Shown: piece after piece, positions 24,727 to 32,958 of the stretch
Position numbering within the stretch: the stretch's first letter is position 1
How the letters are laid out: each line of letters opens with the position of its first letter
Assembly: GCA_965603355.1 (NCBI GenBank)
Contig: CBFDCQ010000004.1
Coordinates: 28,051-92,050 of the forward strand
Source: CBFDCQ01 sp965603355
GTDB taxonomy: Bacteria; Hydrogenedentota; CAZGCA01; CBFDCQ01
Direction of reading: 5' to 3'
Length of the DNA: 64,000 nt
Translations under genes and position numbers: made by a program
Notes under the pieces: model-generated
Databases searched by the model: none
Seen by the model: only the letters and a program-made list of their open reading frames with translations
What the model was told of the DNA's origin: nothing

Positions 24727-25479
24727 TTACGCCGAGGGATTCTCCTGCGAGTCCCGGTGACACTTTTCCGCTACCATCCGGTTGGCCTTGAGCAGCCCGT
24801 CAAATGAAGTTCCTGCGTCCGTCCACCACCCGTCAACGATGCTGTAGCTCATCTTATCCTGCTCGATATAGGCGTTGTTGACATCGGTTATCTCGAGCTC
24901 GTCCCGGCCGGACGGTTTCAGCGTCTTTATTATGTCAAACACGCTGTTGTCGTACATGTAGACGCCGACAACGGCGTACTTGGAGGCGGGCTTCTCCGGT
25001 TTCTCTTCTATTCTGACGATCCTATCCCCGTCTATAACGGGTACGCCGAACCTTTCCGGATCGGGTACCTCCTTGAGCAGTATCCTGGCCCCGTCCTTCT
25101 GCTTTCTGAATTCGCTCACGGCGTCACGGATACCCTTTTCCAGGATATTGTCGCCAAGAATAACCACGATGGGACCATTTTCCGCAAAGTCTTCTGCCAG
25201 AGCGAGCGCAGCGGCAATGCCGCCTTCACCCTCCTGGTAGGCGTAGCTGATGCGGTCGAGATCAAACTCCTTTCCGTTGCCGATAAGTCGCAGAAAGTCG
25301 CCGGCATTGTTCCCGCCGGTAACCAGCATTATGTCGTTGACGCCCGCATCCACCAGTGTCTGGATCGGATAGTATACCATTGGCCTGTCATAGACCGGGA
25401 GAAGGTGCTTGTTGGTCACCTTCGTAAGGGGATAAAGCCTCGTGCCGAGCCCGCCTGCCAAAACTACGCCTCTTGCCAT
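24727..25479 (-). CDS. rmlA: Sugar-1-phosphate nucleotidyltransferase (RmlA-like)
   Basis: The 250-residue protein starts with the nucleotide-binding signature GVVLAGGLGTRLYPLTKVTN and HLLPVYDRPMVYYPIQTLVD. It has YAYQEGEGGIAAALALAEDF, the metal-binding VVILGDNI, and EKPEKPASKYAVVGVYMYDN. It ends with WWTDAGTSFDGLLKANRMV. RmlA makes dTDP-glucose from dTTP and glucose-1-phosphate. It is shorter than the enterobacterial enzyme (about 290), as is the short-form family common in other phyla. It is 42 bases downstream of rmlB on the same strand, so both probably serve one dTDP-sugar pathway. Confidence 0.9.
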   Translation of the reverse strand: MARGVVLAGGLGTRLYPLTKVTNKHLLPVYDRPMVYYPIQTLVDAGVNDIMLVTGGNNAGDFLRLIGNGKEFDLDRISYAYQEGEGGIAAALALAEDFAENGPIVVILGDNILEKGIRDAVSEFRKQKDGARILLKEVPDPERFGVPVIDGDRIVRIEEKPEKPASKYAVVGVYMYDNSVFDIIKTLKPSGRDELEITDVNNAYIEQDKMSYSIVDGWWTDAGTSFDGLLKANRMVAEKCHRDSQENPSA

Positions 25480-25521
25480 GTTGCAGCATCTCCTCCTACC
25501 GCAGTGTGCTGTGAACGGGGC

Positions 25522-26520
25522 TCACAGCGTACCGTACTGTTTGTTATAGTACTCGAGGTACTCGCCCGATCTCAGCGGCCGCCACCACCACTCGTTCTTC
25601 ACGTACCAGTCGACCGTTTCCTTGATCCCCTGCATGAACTCCTTCTGAGGTTTCCAGCCCAGAGCCTTTATTCTGGAGGAATCCACCGCATATCGCCTGT
25701 CATGTCCCGGTCGGTCGTTGACGTAGCGGATCAGATCCTCGCTCTTTCCAAGATGTCCGAGAATGCTACGGGTAATCTCGATATTCGTGTGTTGGTTTCC
25801 GGCGCCCACGTTGTAAACCTCTCCGGGTTCACCTTTATCTATCGCAACCTGGATGCCTCGACAATGGTCCTCGACGTGCAGCCAATCGCGCACGTTCAGG
25901 CCGTCTCCGTACAGAGGGAGAGGCATGTCGTCGATCGCGTTAGTGACGAACAGCGGGATGAGTTTCTCCGGATACTGGTACGGGCCGTAGTTGTTCGAGC
26001 CGCGCGTGACGACGACGGGCGTCCCATACGTGTGGCAGAAGGCGCCGGCGAGCAGTTCGCCGCCCGCCTTGCTGGCTGAGTAAGGGTTGCGCGGGTTCAG
26101 CCTGTCGTCTTCGGCAAACGCGCCTTCCTCGATGCTTCCGTAAACCTCATCGGTAGAGACGCACACGACCTTTTGCACACCGGCCTTATGCGCCTGTTCG
26201 AGCAGGACGAATACGCCCTTGACGTCGGTGTCGATGAACGCGCCTGCGGAATGTATGCTCCTGTCCACATGTGTTTCAGCGGCGAAGTTCACTATGACGT
26301 CAACGCCTTCTACAGCTTGGGAAACGATTTGCGCGTCGGCGATGTCGCCCTTCACAAAGCTGTAGTTTGGAAGGGCTTCGACGTCTTTGAGATTGGCGAG
26401 GTTGCCCGCGTAGGTCAGTTTGTCGAGATTGATAATCTCGTAGTCGGGATGCTCTTCGAGCATCAGATGGATGAAATTGGCGCCTATGAAGCCTGCCCCG
26501 CCCGCTACCAGAAGTCTCAT
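25522..26520 (-). CDS. rmlB: dTDP-glucose 4,6-dehydratase
   Basis: The 332-residue SDR enzyme starts MRLLVAGGAGFIGANFIHLM with the NAD-binding GGxGFIG. It has AAETHVDRSIHSAGAFIDTD, the catalytic TDEVYGSIEEGAF and NPYSASKAGGELLAGAF (YxxxK), RGSNNYGPYQYPEKLIPLF and RPGHDRRYAVDSSRIKALGW. These are RmlB-specific. It dehydrates dTDP-glucose to the 4-keto-6-deoxy sugar. The ATG at 26520 with GGGAGA about 12 bases upstream is chosen over a 70-codon upstream extension that crosses its own promoter. Confidence 0.95.
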   Translation of the reverse strand: MRLLVAGGAGFIGANFIHLMLEEHPDYEIINLDKLTYAGNLANLKDVEALPNYSFVKGDIADAQIVSQAVEGVDVIVNFAAETHVDRSIHSAGAFIDTDVKGVFVLLEQAHKAGVQKVVCVSTDEVYGSIEEGAFAEDDRLNPRNPYSASKAGGELLAGAFCHTYGTPVVVTRGSNNYGPYQYPEKLIPLFVTNAIDDMPLPLYGDGLNVRDWLHVEDHCRGIQVAIDKGEPGEVYNVGAGNQHTNIEITRSILGHLGKSEDLIRYVNDRPGHDRRYAVDSSRIKALGWKPQKEFMQGIKETVDWYVKNEWWWRPLRSGEYLEYYNKQYGTL

Positions 26521-26587
26521 ATTCAGTGTTTTCTCCCGGATATGGTTTGCCCCGACACCGTTGATTAATCTATACGAAGGTACACTG

Positions 26588-26616
26588 AGTATATCATAGC
26601 GGTTCGCACTGGTCAA
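26588..26616 (-). promoter_or_regulatory. Promoter of rmlB-rmlA
   Basis: On the minus strand TTGACC (26616-26611) and TATACT (26593-26588) are spaced by 17 bases. It is divergent from the promoter at 26639-26667, the two sharing a short control region. Confidence 0.65.
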
Positions 26617-26638
26617 TGTCGCACAGCGCGTGCCGCAT

Positions 26639-26667
26639 TTGACGGGAAACGTGCGGGTGCCTATAAT
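26639..26667 (+). promoter_or_regulatory. Promoter of the putative exporter-trxB unit
   Basis: TTGACG (26639-26644) and a perfect TATAAT (26662-26667) with a 17-base spacer, about 30 bases before the GTG at 26703. Confidence 0.7.
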
Positions 26668-26702
26668 GTAGCACCGGGTGGTCAGCAGCGAGGTGACGGG
26701 AC

Positions 26703-27725
26703 GTGTTGCTTGAGGTTGTTCGAGAGACACTAATGATCGCGGGCTTCGTGTTCGCGATGATGGTTGTTGTAGAGTACCTGAACGTCGTGACGCGCGGCGG
26801 GTGGCAGAAGTCGGTCTGCGCCACGCGATGGCGACAGTACTCCACTGCCTCCGCCCTCGGCGCTATTCCCGGATGCCTGGGTGCCTTCACGAATGTTACG
26901 TTCTACACGCACGGAGTGTTGTCTTTCGGTGCGCTTGTTGCCGGCATGATCGCTACGAGCGGCGATGAGGCTTTTGTAATGTTTGCGATGTTCCCGGGCA
27001 AGGCGATCCTGCTGGTGGGCGTTCTGCTTGTCGTCGGATTCGTGACGGGGGCTCTGACGGACAGGCTCAGCGGGGTCGATGCGGCTGAGATGTCAGAGAA
27101 GTGCGCGCGACTCGAGATTCACGAGGAGCACTTCACCGACCTTTTCCGTCCCGCGGATATATGGGCGCACTTGCGCAGGTGTTCTCTGCAAAGGGGCGTT
27201 CTGCTTATTGTACTGGCGGTGTTCGCGTTCGCGCTGTTATCAGGTGAGGTGGGAGAGGATGAACCGAGCTGGGTCCGGATGACGTCGCTTGTTGTGTCGC
27301 TTGCGGGGCTTTTCGTAACGGCCACGGTGCCGGAGCATTTTCTCGAGGAGCACTTGTGGAATCACGTTGCACGCGTCCACTTGCCGAGGATACTCCTCTG
27401 GACATTTGGCGCGCTGCTTCTCATCACATTCGGCACGCATTACCTGCAGGTCGAGAACTGGGTCCGATCCGGTCCGCTGGTGGTGCTTCTGATCGCTTGT
27501 CTAATGGGGCTCATTCCCCAATCCGGACCGCATCTCGTGTTTGTAACGCTTTTTGCACAAGGTATGATCCCGTTCTCGATACTTCTGGCGAGTTCGATCG
27601 TTCAGGACGGGCACGGCATGCTGCCCCTGCTGGCTCATTCGCGCAGGGATTTCTTCAGGGTCAAGGGAATCAACTTTGCGGTGGGATTGGCTGTCGGGCT
27701 CGTGGGGCATCTGCTAAAGTTCTGA
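26703..27725 (+). CDS. Putative heavy-metal or arsenic exporter (10-helix ArsP_2 family)
   Basis: This 340-residue membrane protein has two similar halves of about five helices. Each carries a Gly/Pro-rich motif: ALGAIPGCLGAFTNVTFYTH with GALVAGMIATSGDEAFVMFA in the first half, and GLIPQSGPHLVFVTLFAQGM in the second. These match the family annotated as putative manganese transporter or arsenic efflux protein (ArsP_2). A His/Glu-rich loop (LEIHEEHFTDLF, EHFLEEHLWNH) could bind metal. The start codon is GTG. It lies 37 bases upstream of trxB on one message, a pairing that might couple export to thiol redox state. The substrate is not proven. Confidence 0.8.
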   Translation: MLLEVVRETLMIAGFVFAMMVVVEYLNVVTRGGWQKSVCATRWRQYSTASALGAIPGCLGAFTNVTFYTHGVLSFGALVAGMIATSGDEAFVMFAMFPGKAILLVGVLLVVGFVTGALTDRLSGVDAAEMSEKCARLEIHEEHFTDLFRPADIWAHLRRCSLQRGVLLIVLAVFAFALLSGEVGEDEPSWVRMTSLVVSLAGLFVTATVPEHFLEEHLWNHVARVHLPRILLWTFGALLLITFGTHYLQVENWVRSGPLVVLLIACLMGLIPQSGPHLVFVTLFAQGMIPFSILLASSIVQDGHGMLPLLAHSRRDFFRVKGINFAVGLAVGLVGHLLKF

Positions 27726-27762
27726 ATGGTGTGAAGGTGAAAGCATAGCTGGAGAGACTACT

Positions 27763-28713
27763 ATGCACGAACATTACGACGTTGTGATTATTGGAGCAGG
27801 ACCCGCAGGTCTGACCGCGGGAATTTACGCGGCACGCGGCGGGATGAACGTTGCCATTCTCGAGAGGGCGAGTCCCGGCGGACAGGTCGTAATCACCGAT
27901 CTGGTCGAAAACTACCCCGGTTTCCCGGACGGGATAAGCGGCTTTGACCTTGCGGAACTTGTGAGATCCCAGGCGGAAGCGTTCGGGGCGGACATAGCGA
28001 CTGCTGAAGTTGTCAAGATAGAGGATGATGCCGCCACGGAAGGCAAGATAATCCGCACGGCATCGGGTTCTGCTGTCTCAGCGCTTGCCGTCATAATAGC
28101 GACAGGAGCCGTGTACCGGATACTGGGAATACCTGGCGAGGGCAAGTTGCTGGGAAGAGGTGTATCCACGTGCGCAACGTGTGACGCACCGCTATATCGG
28201 GACAAGCATGTGGTGGTTGTAGGCGGGGGGAATACGGCAATTCAGGAATCGCTCTTTCTCGGGAAGTTTGTCAACAAACTGACACTTGTTCACCGCAGGG
28301 ACAGGCTGCGCGCCGCCAAAGTACTGCAGGATCGTATCTTCAAGCTGGGACCGAAGGTCGAGTTCCGGTGGAACTCGGTCGCTACCGAAATCACTGGCGA
28401 GGCCACGGTTTCCGGTGTATCGATAGAGAACGTCCACACAGGTGAGAAAGAGACGATCGGCTGCGACGGGGTCTTTATCTTCATCGGTTTCACTCCAAAC
28501 AGCGAGTTTGCGCGCGGTTATGTCGACACCGACGAGTCCGGTTACATAATTACAAACGAGAGGATGGCTACCTCCGTCGAGGGTGTGTTTGCCTGTGGCG
28601 ACGTGCGGAAGAGCCCGCTCAAACAGGTTGTGGCAGCGTGCGGCGAGGGAGCGGTCGCGGCATTCAGCGCACAGCACTACGTTGACGACAAGAAGGGCGC
28701 AACTTACCCGTAA
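27763..28713 (+). CDS. trxB: Thioredoxin reductase
   Basis: The 316-residue FAD/NADPH flavoprotein begins YDVVIIGAGPAGLTAGIYAA (FAD-binding GxGxxG). It has the redox-active CATC at residues 137-140, VVVVGGGNTAIQESLFLGKF (NADPH-binding) and VFACGDVRKSPLKQVVAACG followed by EGAVAA (FAD). Length is standard. The residue after CATCD is Ala-Pro instead of the common Gly-Phe/Phe, a small change beside the disulfide. It reduces thioredoxin with NADPH. It follows the putative exporter by 37 bases. Confidence 0.92.
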   Translation: MHEHYDVVIIGAGPAGLTAGIYAARGGMNVAILERASPGGQVVITDLVENYPGFPDGISGFDLAELVRSQAEAFGADIATAEVVKIEDDAATEGKIIRTASGSAVSALAVIIATGAVYRILGIPGEGKLLGRGVSTCATCDAPLYRDKHVVVVGGGNTAIQESLFLGKFVNKLTLVHRRDRLRAAKVLQDRIFKLGPKVEFRWNSVATEITGEATVSGVSIENVHTGEKETIGCDGVFIFIGFTPNSEFARGYVDTDESGYIITNERMATSVEGVFACGDVRKSPLKQVVAACGEGAVAAFSAQHYVDDKKGATYP

Positions 28714-28792
28714 CCGTGGCGTCCGCGGCGAGCAGGTTCCTCTGTAAGCCAGTCCGGATTCTCTTCCATCTCAGTACGCTCTTCAACATGCG

Positions 28793-28821
28793 TGGACAGG
28801 CCGGCGTCCGCATGGTAGAAT
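28793..28821 (+). promoter_or_regulatory. Promoter of the acyltransferase gene, giving a very short leader
   Basis: TGGACA (28793-28798) and TAGAAT (28816-28821) with a 17-base spacer. Transcription would begin only a few bases before the ATG at 28831, so the message may be nearly leaderless. Confidence 0.45.
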
Positions 28822-28830
28822 GGGAGCATC

Positions 28831-30039
28831 ATGCACGCTCTGGCAAAACCCAGGAACTGGAAACACGTATGCGTCTGCGCGGTTGACCTCGCGAAGATAC
28901 TCTGCTCCAACGTGGGTCTCTCGAGGAAGAAGCCGGACTACGAGAAGGTGTTTAGCCATTGCGCGGCACTCTTCGGGATTATCTGGGATACCGAGAACAA
29001 ACTCGTTGTGTGCAATAGCGAGAACATCGTCCGGGAAGGACCCGCGATATACGTAGCCAACCACATCCGGAAAGCCGATGCGCTCACGGTAGCGTACGCG
29101 GTTTACCTGCACGCAGCCGGCCGCCACCTCCACGTTATGATGAGGGACGACTTTTTCGACGACAAGAGTTGGGCGAGAACGCGTCTTCTCAACGTGGATA
29201 AACTCGCTGTTTCTTTGGGCGCTATTCAGGTAAGCCGCCAAGCCGGCGCGTACTCCCAGATGAAACGTTTCATAAGACTGTTGCTGGACGATGGTTGCCT
29301 CATAATCTTCCCGACCGGATCGAGGTCGAGAAGCGGCCATGTCATGGAGCTTCTGCCTCAGATGCTCGGACTTGGGCAGATGTCGTTCTTCGCCGTGATG
29401 GCGCAGCGCGAGCGTTTCGGCAAAGATGGGGGCGGCCGCGTACAGCCCGTGCCGATGGTACCTGTGAGCATGAGCTGCGACCCGATCAGCGGGAGAACCA
29501 AGCTGGTGTTTAGCGAGCCGGAGTATCTCGCGCCCGATCCGCCCGACGCGAAGACCGACAGGGCGGTTCTGAGCGAGTTCGACCAGCAGCTTGTCCGAAC
29601 CATATCGAGGCTCGTCGAGATCAACCTGTCCCATATCGCCGCCCTTTACATCCTCCATTATGCTTGGCACTCGGGAGACCTTCCGGACCGCAGCGGGAAT
29701 AAGATCGTCCTGAAACGGAGCGCGTTCACCAACGATCTCACCGAAATAGTGGAACAGATCAAGGAAATGGACGGGTTGTTGCTCAGCGATTCTGTCAGAT
29801 CGGGGCTCGACTCCGAACTGAGACGAGTCGAGAGGCTGTTTGCGCGCCGGGGCATGCTCAGGACGGCGGGAGAGGAACTTCTGTTGCTCAAGAACCGCAT
29901 TCTCAGCGCGCCTCCAGTTGACCACCGCTACAGGAAACGTAACGCGGTAAAGTATCTTGCCAACGAGGTTGCGCACTTCACCGAGATCGTCAGCATGGTT
30001 GAGGCGCGCGTCCTGAGGACCGTCGGCACCCGTCACTAA
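28831..30039 (+). CDS. PlsC/PlsB-type glycerolipid acyltransferase
   Basis: This 402-residue protein has acyltransferase motif I NHIRKAD with His78 and Asp83 (HX4D), RDDFFDDKSWARTRLLNVDK, motif III FPTGSRSRSG (about residue 160, cf. FPEGTRS) and VQPVPMVPVSMSCDPISGRT (motif IV region). These mark the 1-acylglycerol-3-phosphate/glycerol-3-phosphate acyltransferase fold. The Thr in FPTG in place of the usual Glu is notable. The C-terminal 150 residues are helical and not part of the minimal PlsC domain. The acyl acceptor cannot be told from sequence. Confidence 0.78.
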   Translation: MHALAKPRNWKHVCVCAVDLAKILCSNVGLSRKKPDYEKVFSHCAALFGIIWDTENKLVVCNSENIVREGPAIYVANHIRKADALTVAYAVYLHAAGRHLHVMMRDDFFDDKSWARTRLLNVDKLAVSLGAIQVSRQAGAYSQMKRFIRLLLDDGCLIIFPTGSRSRSGHVMELLPQMLGLGQMSFFAVMAQRERFGKDGGGRVQPVPMVPVSMSCDPISGRTKLVFSEPEYLAPDPPDAKTDRAVLSEFDQQLVRTISRLVEINLSHIAALYILHYAWHSGDLPDRSGNKIVLKRSAFTNDLTEIVEQIKEMDGLLLSDSVRSGLDSELRRVERLFARRGMLRTAGEELLLLKNRILSAPPVDHRYRKRNAVKYLANEVAHFTEIVSMVEARVLRTVGTRH

Positions 30040-30166
30040 CGTTCGCGCGGGTCCGTGACACGTTCTCCCAATTCCCTGCCGCCTCATGAGAGCAGGCATG
30101 CAAAAGCGAGAGGGGTTCCATGTCTGAGGGGATCGCCCCACGCGTGGAACAGACCGGCCGAAGTTC

Positions 30167-30202
30167 TTGCCAGCTGAATAATTATCCAGTATAATGTTCA
30201 GC
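30167..30202 (+). promoter_or_regulatory. lexA promoter with an overlapping inverted repeat (candidate operator)
   Basis: TTGCCA (30167-30172) and a perfect TATAAT (30190-30195) are spaced by 17 bases. Inverted repeats GCTGAA (30173-30178) and TTCAGC (30197-30202) flank the spacer and -10 box symmetrically. A dyad so placed is expected of an autoregulated lexA gene, though it differs from the CTGT-N8-ACAG and GAAC-N4-GTTC boxes. Confidence 0.6.
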
Positions 30203-30249
30203 GGGTGGATGTTGCGCTGAGGCGTACTGCGGGAAATGGAAGGCGGGTC

Positions 30250-30861
30250 ATGAAACGGCCGTTGACGAGAAGGCAGCGTGAGATACTGAGCTTTATCGAG
30301 GAGTGTATCGCCCGGGACGGTTTTCCGCCGACGATCGCGGAGATCGGGGTGCGGTTCGGGATCAGGTCGAACAACGGTGTGAACGACCATCTTGTTGCGC
30401 TGGAGCGTAAGGGTTACATATCTCGTTCCCCGAAAGCTCGTTCGATCCGCGTCCTTCGCCCGCTCAGAGCCGCGACGCAAGATGTTGCCGGGGTACCGTT
30501 GTTGGGGAGGATAGCGGCCGGCGAACCGCTGCTGGCGGTCGAGAATATTGAGCGTTACGTACCGGTTTCGTCTGACGTGGCGGCGCGTCCTGACTTTGCC
30601 CTGAAAGTGACGGGCGAGAGCATGATAGGCGAGGGTATACTGCCGGGTGACACTCTACTTGTCCGGCGGCACGACACGGCCGACGACGGACAGTTGGTCG
30701 TGGCGCTGGTGGACGATGAAGCTACCGTCAAGCGGTTTCATCGGGGCAAGAAGGCCGTCGAACTGCGTTCAGCTAATCCCGACGTGCCGACAATGCGTGT
30801 AGCAGCGCGGTGCGTGAGCATACAGGGTGTCGTCGTGGGCTTGCAGAGAACGATAACGTAG
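30250..30861 (+). CDS. lexA: LexA repressor
   Basis: The 203-residue protein starts MKRPLTRRQREILSFIEECI with a winged-helix DNA-binding domain (PPTIAEIGVRFGIRSNNGVN, DHLVALERKGYISR). The self-cleavage domain has the scissile Ala90-Gly91 (IAAGEP), the catalytic Ser124 in GESMIGEGILPGD and Lys161 in ATVKRF. The Ser-Lys spacing of 37 equals that of E. coli LexA. The usual GDSMIDxGI reads GESMIGEGI here. The ATG at 30250 is chosen because it begins the domain. The recognition-helix sequence suggests a non-canonical operator. Confidence 0.95.
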   Translation: MKRPLTRRQREILSFIEECIARDGFPPTIAEIGVRFGIRSNNGVNDHLVALERKGYISRSPKARSIRVLRPLRAATQDVAGVPLLGRIAAGEPLLAVENIERYVPVSSDVAARPDFALKVTGESMIGEGILPGDTLLVRRHDTADDGQLVVALVDDEATVKRFHRGKKAVELRSANPDVPTMRVAARCVSIQGVVVGLQRTIT

Positions 30862-30969
30862 GATTGCCGCCGCGTACGAGAGCTTTCCTGTTGCGCGCGA
30901 ACCATACTCATTTCGATTCCCGAACTAAAGGTTGACTGTGTTCGATCCACACACTGGACCTTGAGTTTC

Positions 30970-30999
30970 TTGAGAATTGGCGGCGCAAAATGGTATATT
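30970..30999 (+). promoter_or_regulatory. Promoter of the sugar aminotransferase gene
   Basis: TTGAGA (30970-30975) and TATATT (30994-30999) with an 18-base spacer. A TGG just before the -10 gives an extended -10 element. Confidence 0.5.
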
Positions 31000-31053
31000 G
31001 AGCGGGGCAGGGAGTTGTGGAGGGAAGCTGGTCCAGTCGGTGAGCGAGAAGAT

Positions 31054-32163
31054 ATGAAAGTTCCTCTTTTAGATTTGCAGGCTCAGTACGCCGCGATAAA
31101 GAGTGAGGTGGACGCGGCGGTCCGCGACGTCCTCGACCGGCAGCAGTTCGTGCTCGGGGACAAGGTGGAGCAACTCGAAGAGCAGGTGGCGGGCTACGTC
31201 GGCACGGAATACGCCGTCGGGGTGGCTTCGGGAACGGATGCGATTCTGTTGTCTCTCCGGGCGTTGGGCATTGGTGCGGGTGACGAGGTTATCACGACTG
31301 CCTTCAGCTTCTTCGCCACGGCGGGCGCGATCGTCAATGTCGGTGCGACGCCGGTTTTCGTTGATATTGACCCTAAGACGTTCAACATTGATCCTTCGCT
31401 GGTCGAGCGTGCGATTACCGACCGGACGAAGGCGGTCCTGCCGGCGCACATCTACGGTCAGTGCGCCGACATGGAGCCCATCGTCGGACTGGCCGAGAAG
31501 CACGGACTGAAAGTTGTCGAGGACCTGGCGCAGGCGATCGGGGCGGAGTATAAAGGGCGGTCGGCGGGCAGTATGGGCGATTGCGGCTGTTTGAGCTTTT
31601 ACCCGACGAAGAACCTCGGCGCGTACGGCGACGGCGGTATGGTCGTGACATCGGACCGGCAGGTTGCTAAGGCGCTGCGTATGCTGCGGGACCACGGTTC
31701 GCGCGGGAAGTACGAGCACGAACTGGTCGGCACGAACAGCCGTCTGGACGAGTTGCAGGCGGCCGTCTTGCTGGCGAAACTGCCGTGTCTTGACGAGTGG
31801 AGCGATAGCAGACGCCAGAATGCCGCATATTATGATTCGAAACTGGCCGGTTTGGACGGCGTCCAGACGCCTTACATCGCGCCGGAAAACGTCAGCGTCT
31901 ACAACTGTTACACGATACGTGTCCGGGAACGAGACAAAGTTGCTGAGCACCTCAAACGCGAGGGGATAGGCTGCGCGGTACATTATCCGCGACCGCTGCC
32001 GTTGCAGGAATGTTTCAACTATTTGGGATACAAGGCGGGTGACCTGCCGAACAGTGAGCAGGCGTCGAAAGAGGTGCTCTCTATACCGATGTATCCGGAG
32101 CTGAATCGGAAGCAGATGGACGCGGTGGTCGGAACATTGGGGGACGCACTGGAAAGCCTTTAG
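31054..32163 (+). CDS. DegT/DnrJ/EryC1/StrS-type sugar aminotransferase
   Basis: This 369-residue PLP enzyme begins MKVPLLDLQAQYAAIKSEVD, the standard opening. It has GVASGTDAILLSLRALGIGA, TTAFSFFATAGAIVNVGATP, the EDLAQAIGAEYKGRSAGSMG loop and FYPTKNLGAYGDGGMVV with the Schiff-base Lys186. NSRLDELQAAVLLAKLPCLD completes the family pattern. Such enzymes aminate keto-sugars bound to nucleotides for surface glycans or antibiotics. The RmlAB-type genes at 24727-26520 could provide its keto-sugar. A macro-domain gene follows by 20 bases. Confidence 0.92.
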   Translation: MKVPLLDLQAQYAAIKSEVDAAVRDVLDRQQFVLGDKVEQLEEQVAGYVGTEYAVGVASGTDAILLSLRALGIGAGDEVITTAFSFFATAGAIVNVGATPVFVDIDPKTFNIDPSLVERAITDRTKAVLPAHIYGQCADMEPIVGLAEKHGLKVVEDLAQAIGAEYKGRSAGSMGDCGCLSFYPTKNLGAYGDGGMVVTSDRQVAKALRMLRDHGSRGKYEHELVGTNSRLDELQAAVLLAKLPCLDEWSDSRRQNAAYYDSKLAGLDGVQTPYIAPENVSVYNCYTIRVRERDKVAEHLKREGIGCAVHYPRPLPLQECFNYLGYKAGDLPNSEQASKEVLSIPMYPELNRKQMDAVVGTLGDALESL

Positions 32164-32183
32164 CCGGGGCGGGGGGCCGACCG

Positions 32184-32702
32184 ATGAAGAGCAAGATTGA
32201 AATCGTCGAGCGTGATATCACCAAGCAGAAGGTGGATGCCGTAGTGAACGCAGCGAACACCTCGCTGCTCGGCGGCGGCGGCGTTGACGGTGCGATTCAC
32301 AAAGGGGCGGGTCCGGAGCTTCTTGCGGAATGCCGCACGCTCGGGGGGTGTCCGACAGGTGAAGCGAAGATCACGAAGGGGTACAACCTGCCCGCCAAAT
32401 GGGTGATCCATACCGTGGGGCCCGTGTGGTCCGGCGGCGACAGGGACGAGGACGCGCTGCTGGCCGGCTGTTACAGGAACTCCTTGAAGGTGGCGGTTGA
32501 GAACGGCGTGAAGAGCGTCGCCTTTCCATCCATCAGCACTGGCGCGTACGGTTTCCCGCTGGAGCGCGCGACCGGAATCGCGATCAAGGAGGTTCTTGGT
32601 TTCCTGGAGCGGGAGCCGTCCATCGAGAAAGTCGTCTTTGTCTGTTTCGGGGAACGCGCGTACAGCACCTATCAGAGGACGTTTGCCGAGACGGGCAAGT
32701 AA
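32184..32702 (+). CDS. Macro-domain protein (O-acetyl-ADP-ribose deacetylase type)
   Basis: The 172-residue protein is a single macro domain. It has VERDITKQKVDAVVNAANTS, LLGGGGVDGAIHKGAGPELL (the ADP-ribose-binding glycine loop with the conserved VDGAIH), and VAFPSISTGAYGFPLERATG (second ligand loop). This is the YmdB/MacroD type, which removes ADP-ribose or deacetylates O-acetyl-ADP-ribose. Length and motifs are complete. It appears cotranscribed with the sugar aminotransferase, without an obvious functional link. Confidence 0.93.
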   Translation: MKSKIEIVERDITKQKVDAVVNAANTSLLGGGGVDGAIHKGAGPELLAECRTLGGCPTGEAKITKGYNLPAKWVIHTVGPVWSGGDRDEDALLAGCYRNSLKVAVENGVKSVAFPSISTGAYGFPLERATGIAIKEVLGFLEREPSIEKVVFVCFGERAYSTYQRTFAETGK

Positions 32703-32756
32703 AGATGCCCCACGGGAACACATGTGTTCAGCGTGACCCAAAGTTCCACACGCAAA

Positions 32757-32908
32757 GGTAGGGCGGGCATCCTGCCCGCCGTGGGCAAAATCCCGCTGGC
32801 TTGGTATTGTCGGGCAAGATGCCCGACCTACCGACAATAATGTAGGGGCAGGGCTCGCTCTGCCCCTACAATCAGGTGTAAGCCGGGCGCAGCAAGCGGC
32901 GCCCCTAC
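32757..32908. repeat. Cluster of four variable-stem hairpin repeats
   Basis: Four inverted repeats lie end to end: GGCGGGC/GCCCGCC (32757-32780), CGGGCA/TGCCCG (32809-32831), GTAGGGGCAGGG with CTGCCCCTAC (32841-32870), and GGGCGC/GCGCCCCTAC (32885-32908). The GTAGGG or CCCTAC flank is shared, but each stem has its own sequence. They fill the space between the macro-domain gene and the nitroreductase and might slow or end transcription from both sides. Confidence 0.75.
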
Positions 32909-32958
32909 GGCGCTCTTGCGCCGGCTCAAACACGCTGAACAGATACGCCGGGGCGTCT

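Noticed and set aside
28783..30480. A 565-codon minus-strand frame
   Set aside because: It is antisense to the acyltransferase and lexA genes and crosses the lexA promoter. Composition is that of a shadow frame.
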